Origin: Opitutaceae bacterium
Lineage (GTDB): Bacteria; Verrucomicrobiota; Verrucomicrobiia; Opitutales; Opitutaceae
Assembly: GCA_031254955.1 (NCBI GenBank)
Contig: JAIRTK010000109.1
Location: 1-7,413, forward strand
DNA length: 7,413 bases
Direction: 5' to 3'
Part shown: positions 5,769-7,413 of the stretch, piece by piece
How the letters are laid out: every line of letters starts with the position of its first letter
Position numbering within the stretch: the stretch's first letter is position 1
Notes under the pieces: model-generated
What the model was told of the DNA's origin: nothing
The model's input: only the letters and a program-made list of their open reading frames with translations
The model's database searches: none
Position numbers and translations under genes: made by a program

Positions 5769-6896
5769 TCACCCTTCCGCGCGCAGCAGACGCATCAGCG
5801 GCTCGTTGATGAACAGCCGTTCGCGTCCGGCGGGTTGCTCGCGCAGCAAGCCGAGTCCGGCCAGTTCGCGCAAGTAGCGCGCGGCGGTTTCTCGTTTTGC
5901 GATGCCCCTTTTGATGAGGTTTTCGATGCGGCAATACGGTTGCTCGAACAACAGATCCGCCAGTTCGCGCGTGTAGATTTTCGGCGCCCGGGCGCGGATG
6001 GCGGCGCGGGTCGTCTCCGCGAGGGCGCGGATTTCCGCGATTTTGCGCGTCGTCCAGAGCGCGGTTTTCTCGACCGCTCCCAGCATGTAGAGCAGCCACG
6101 GCTCCCAGGCGGCGCCGCCGTTTTGCGTGATGTCAACCAGCAGCCGGTAATAGTCGCGCTTGCTGGCGATGATGTGGCGGCTCAGGTAAAGGACGGGCAG
6201 GGTGAGCAACCCGCTTTGCACGAGAAAAAGGATGTTCAGGACGCGACCGGTGCGCCCGTTGCCGTCGCTGAACGGATGGATGGCCTCGAATTGGTAATGC
6301 CCGACGGCCATGCGGACAAGCGGGTCGAGTTCCTCGCGCGTGTGCAAAAACTCCGCCCAGTTGGCGAGCAACGCGTTGATGACACCCTCCCCTTGCGGCG
6401 GCGTATAGACGACCTCGCCCGTGGCGGCGTTGGCGAGCGCGGTGCCGGGCAGCGCGCGCGGCCTCATCGGCGTTCCCCGCAAAACACTGCAAACCTCAAT
6501 GGCGGTGCCGGCGGACAGCGGACGCCGCTTGATGTCCTCGAAACCCGCCGCGAGTGCGGAACGATAGCGCAACGCCTCCTTCGTGGCGGCGTCCGGCTCG
6601 GCGTCGGGCTTTCCGGCGAAGCGAAACAACGCGTCGGCGGTGGTGACGATGTTCTCGATTTCCGAACTGCCGCGCGCCTCCAGCATGGGCAGCGTGTTGA
6701 TGAGCATGGCCTGATTGGGGATGAGTTCAGCCGCCATCTTCAACTCGCCCAACGCGGCCCGCGCCGCGACGCAACGCTTGAGCACGGCCACCGTTTCGAG
6801 CGTGCAAGCCGGAGGCAGCGGCGGCAGATTGTTGTAGGGAACACCCGGCTGCCATCCGGCGGCGGAAACAGGAAAATCCGAATGCTCGGCACTCAT
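5769..6896 (-). CDS. fic: Fic-domain protein AMP-transferase (SoFic-like, class II)
   Basis: A cytoplasmic 375-residue enzyme expected to transfer AMP from ATP to hydroxyl side chains of target proteins; the target is not known. In order: a Fic/DOC N-terminal region, with the inhibitory motif SSEIEN at 77-82 (Glu81 would block productive ATP binding); the Fic core, with active-site motif HPFSDGNGRTGR at 207-218 (His207 catalytic; D211, N213, R215 and R218 in place); and a C-terminal winged-helix-like region, about 305-375, including FEQPYCRIENL and KRETAARYLREL. From memory it is close to Shewanella SoFic (372 residues) over its full length, so the gene looks intact. The inhibitory motif N-terminal to the core makes it class II, self-inhibited, so no separate antitoxin is needed and none is seen. 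ATG 6896 is chosen from alignment; it has no Shine-Dalgarno site. It converges on the oxidoreductase gene and is flanked by two direct copies of an 88-bp repeat. Confidence 0.95.
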   Translation of the reverse strand: MSAEHSDFPVSAAGWQPGVPYNNLPPLPPACTLETVAVLKRCVAARAALGELKMAAELIPNQAMLINTLPMLEARGSSEIENIVTTADALFRFAGKPDAEPDAATKEALRYRSALAAGFEDIKRRPLSAGTAIEVCSVLRGTPMRPRALPGTALANAATGEVVYTPPQGEGVINALLANWAEFLHTREELDPLVRMAVGHYQFEAIHPFSDGNGRTGRVLNILFLVQSGLLTLPVLYLSRHIIASKRDYYRLLVDITQNGGAAWEPWLLYMLGAVEKTALWTTRKIAEIRALAETTRAAIRARAPKIYTRELADLLFEQPYCRIENLIKRGIAKRETAARYLRELAGLGLLREQPAGRERLFINEPLMRLLRAEG

Positions 6897-6903
6897 AATA
6901 GTG

Positions 6904-6965
6904 CTGAAAAAAGCCGTTTTTTCGTCATCAGCAACCGCAAATGTCGAAAAAACAGGCTTTTTCAG
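6904..6965 (-). promoter_or_regulatory. A/T-rich inverted repeat directly upstream of fic, candidate operator
   Basis: Bases 6904-6924 and 6945-6965 form a 21-bp inverted repeat (18 of 21 match) around a 20-nt loop, ending 7 bp from the fic start codon. Each arm is itself a small palindrome: GAAAAAA-GCCG-TTTTTTC on the left, and GAAAAA/TTTTTC flanking ACAGGC on the right. The A/T content contrasts with the GC-rich surroundings. It could be a repressor site or an mRNA hairpin near the start. Autoregulation through the Fic winged-helix region is only an idea. Confidence 0.5.
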
Positions 6966-7144
6966 TCACATCGTGACAACATGTCGATAACATCGGCATA
7001 TCGGGCGCCATGTGACGGACAATCGCAGGATTTTCGATTCCTCGCCCTTTTCGACGCCCCGCGCCCGCATCGCGGACACGCTGGCGCAACGACGCATTTG
7101 CACGTGGGCGCGCACTGGCGCAAGGAAAGACGCGTCAGCGACTG

Positions 7145-7184
7145 GGAGCGCCGGCATCCTGCCGGCAGACGGCGCGAAGCGCCG
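7145..7184 (+). repeat. GGAG-headed REP-like double hairpin
   Basis: GGAG (7145-7148), one base, then a perfect 7-bp stem with TCC loop (7150-7166), a 3-nt spacer and a perfect 6-bp stem with GAA loop (7170-7184). The arrangement is the same as at 5692-5735, but both stems have different sequences. No T-run follows. Confidence 0.8.
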
Positions 7185-7216
7185 CCCCTCCTCCTCGCCG
7201 CCACCACCCTTCTCTT

Positions 7217-7304
7217 CGCCATGCCCGCGCCATCCACCACCCACCCCGCCCTTCCTGGGAGCGCACGCGTCCCGCGTGCCGCGTTCGGCGTCCCGCTGAA
7301 CGCC
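7217..7304 (+). repeat. 88-bp repeat, copy 2, with double hairpin
   Basis: The second copy of the 5651-5738 element, in the same orientation, 1566 bp away on the other side of fic. GGAG is at 7258-7261, the first stem (7263-7279) is unchanged, and the second stem (7283-7301) has one change that turns a G-C pair into a G-T wobble, so folding is kept. Confidence 0.85.
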
Positions 7305-7413
7305 CCCGCCGTCCCCGCCCGCCCAACCCGCCCCGCCCCCGCCGCCCCCACCGCCCCGCCCGCCCAACCCGCCCCGCCGCCCGCCGCCCGCCCCTCCCGC
7401 GCCTCTCCACACC
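7305..7413. repeat. C-rich low-complexity tract with 25-bp direct repeat
   Basis: This stretch is almost only C and G, with C strongly dominant on the plus strand. An exact 25-bp repeat lies at 7313-7337 and 7354-7378 (41-bp period). On the minus strand many runs of three to five G could form G-quadruplexes. It may be non-coding or the repetitive part of a gene that continues beyond the window; the sequence does not decide. Confidence 0.65.

Larger units (their letters stand above)
6897..7216. other. Non-coding region upstream of fic
   Basis: No gene is supported here. It holds the A/T-rich inverted repeat next to fic, a small palindrome GTCAC-ATC-GTGAC (6965-6977), CGAT-AAC-ATCG (6985-6995), a 9-bp direct repeat CTGGCGCAA at 7081-7089 and 7115-7123, and a REP-like double hairpin (7145-7184). 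An open frame 7012-7299 runs mostly through these repeats and is rejected. No good -35/-10 pair for fic was found; TATTAT (6901-6896, minus strand) overlaps the start codon. Confidence 0.6.

Noticed and set aside
5769..6896. fic as part of a two-gene toxin-antitoxin module
   Set aside because: The protein carries its own SSEIEN inhibitory motif, and no small partner gene is found on either side.
7012..7299. Plus-strand open frame of 95 codons upstream of fic
   Set aside because: Most of its length is the REP-like double hairpin and the 88-bp repeat; the SAGILPADGAKRRP-type peptide is just translated repeat sequence.

Overview
This is a GC-rich bacterial chromosomal window with three clear protein-coding genes. 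Between and inside them lies an unusually dense set of short palindromic and tandem repeats. Gene content, the scarcity of Shine-Dalgarno sites, high GC and the style of the repeats suggest Verrucomicrobiota, probably an Opitutaceae-like lineage. That placement is inference from recall, not proof.

Layout. Bases 1-553 are non-coding. They hold an inverted pair of REP-like hairpins (1-90), a third hairpin (271-295), a 37-bp direct repeat (295-331 and 365-401), a fourth hairpin (459-477) and a TTGACA promoter candidate before cstA. Bases 554-2689 (+) encode a full-length CstA-type inner-membrane transporter for pyruvate or peptides. Bases 2690-2908 are a short spacer of 10-bp and 12-bp tandem repeats. 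Bases 2909-5641 (+) encode a large exported FAD-dependent oxidoreductase with a PKD/Ig-like module and a golvesin/xanthan-lyase-type C-terminal domain. Its linkers are built from REP-like and tandem-repeat DNA. Bases 5642-5768 separate two convergent genes and hold a double hairpin. Bases 5769-6896 (-) encode a Fic-family AMP-transferase very like the Shewanella SoFic type, with its own inhibitory motif. Bases 6897-7413 are non-coding: an A/T-rich inverted repeat beside the fic start, another REP-like double hairpin, a second 88-bp copy of the repeat found downstream of fic, and a C-rich tract running off the window.

The genes do not form an obvious pathway. cstA and the oxidoreductase are co-directional but separated by 219 bp and differ sharply in base skew and third-position codon use, so co-regulation is doubtful. 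fic is a stand-alone regulatory enzyme with its own upstream region.

The most interesting signal is the repeats. At least seven hairpins carry a 5' GTAG or GGAG tetranucleotide directly, or one base, before the stem. They have short loops (3-6 nt, often TCC) and stems that differ in sequence but keep pairing. This is the architecture of REP elements mobilised by RAYT (TnpA-REP) transposases. Three of these units lie in frame inside the oxidoreductase gene, where they code for linker peptide. No RAYT gene is in the window.
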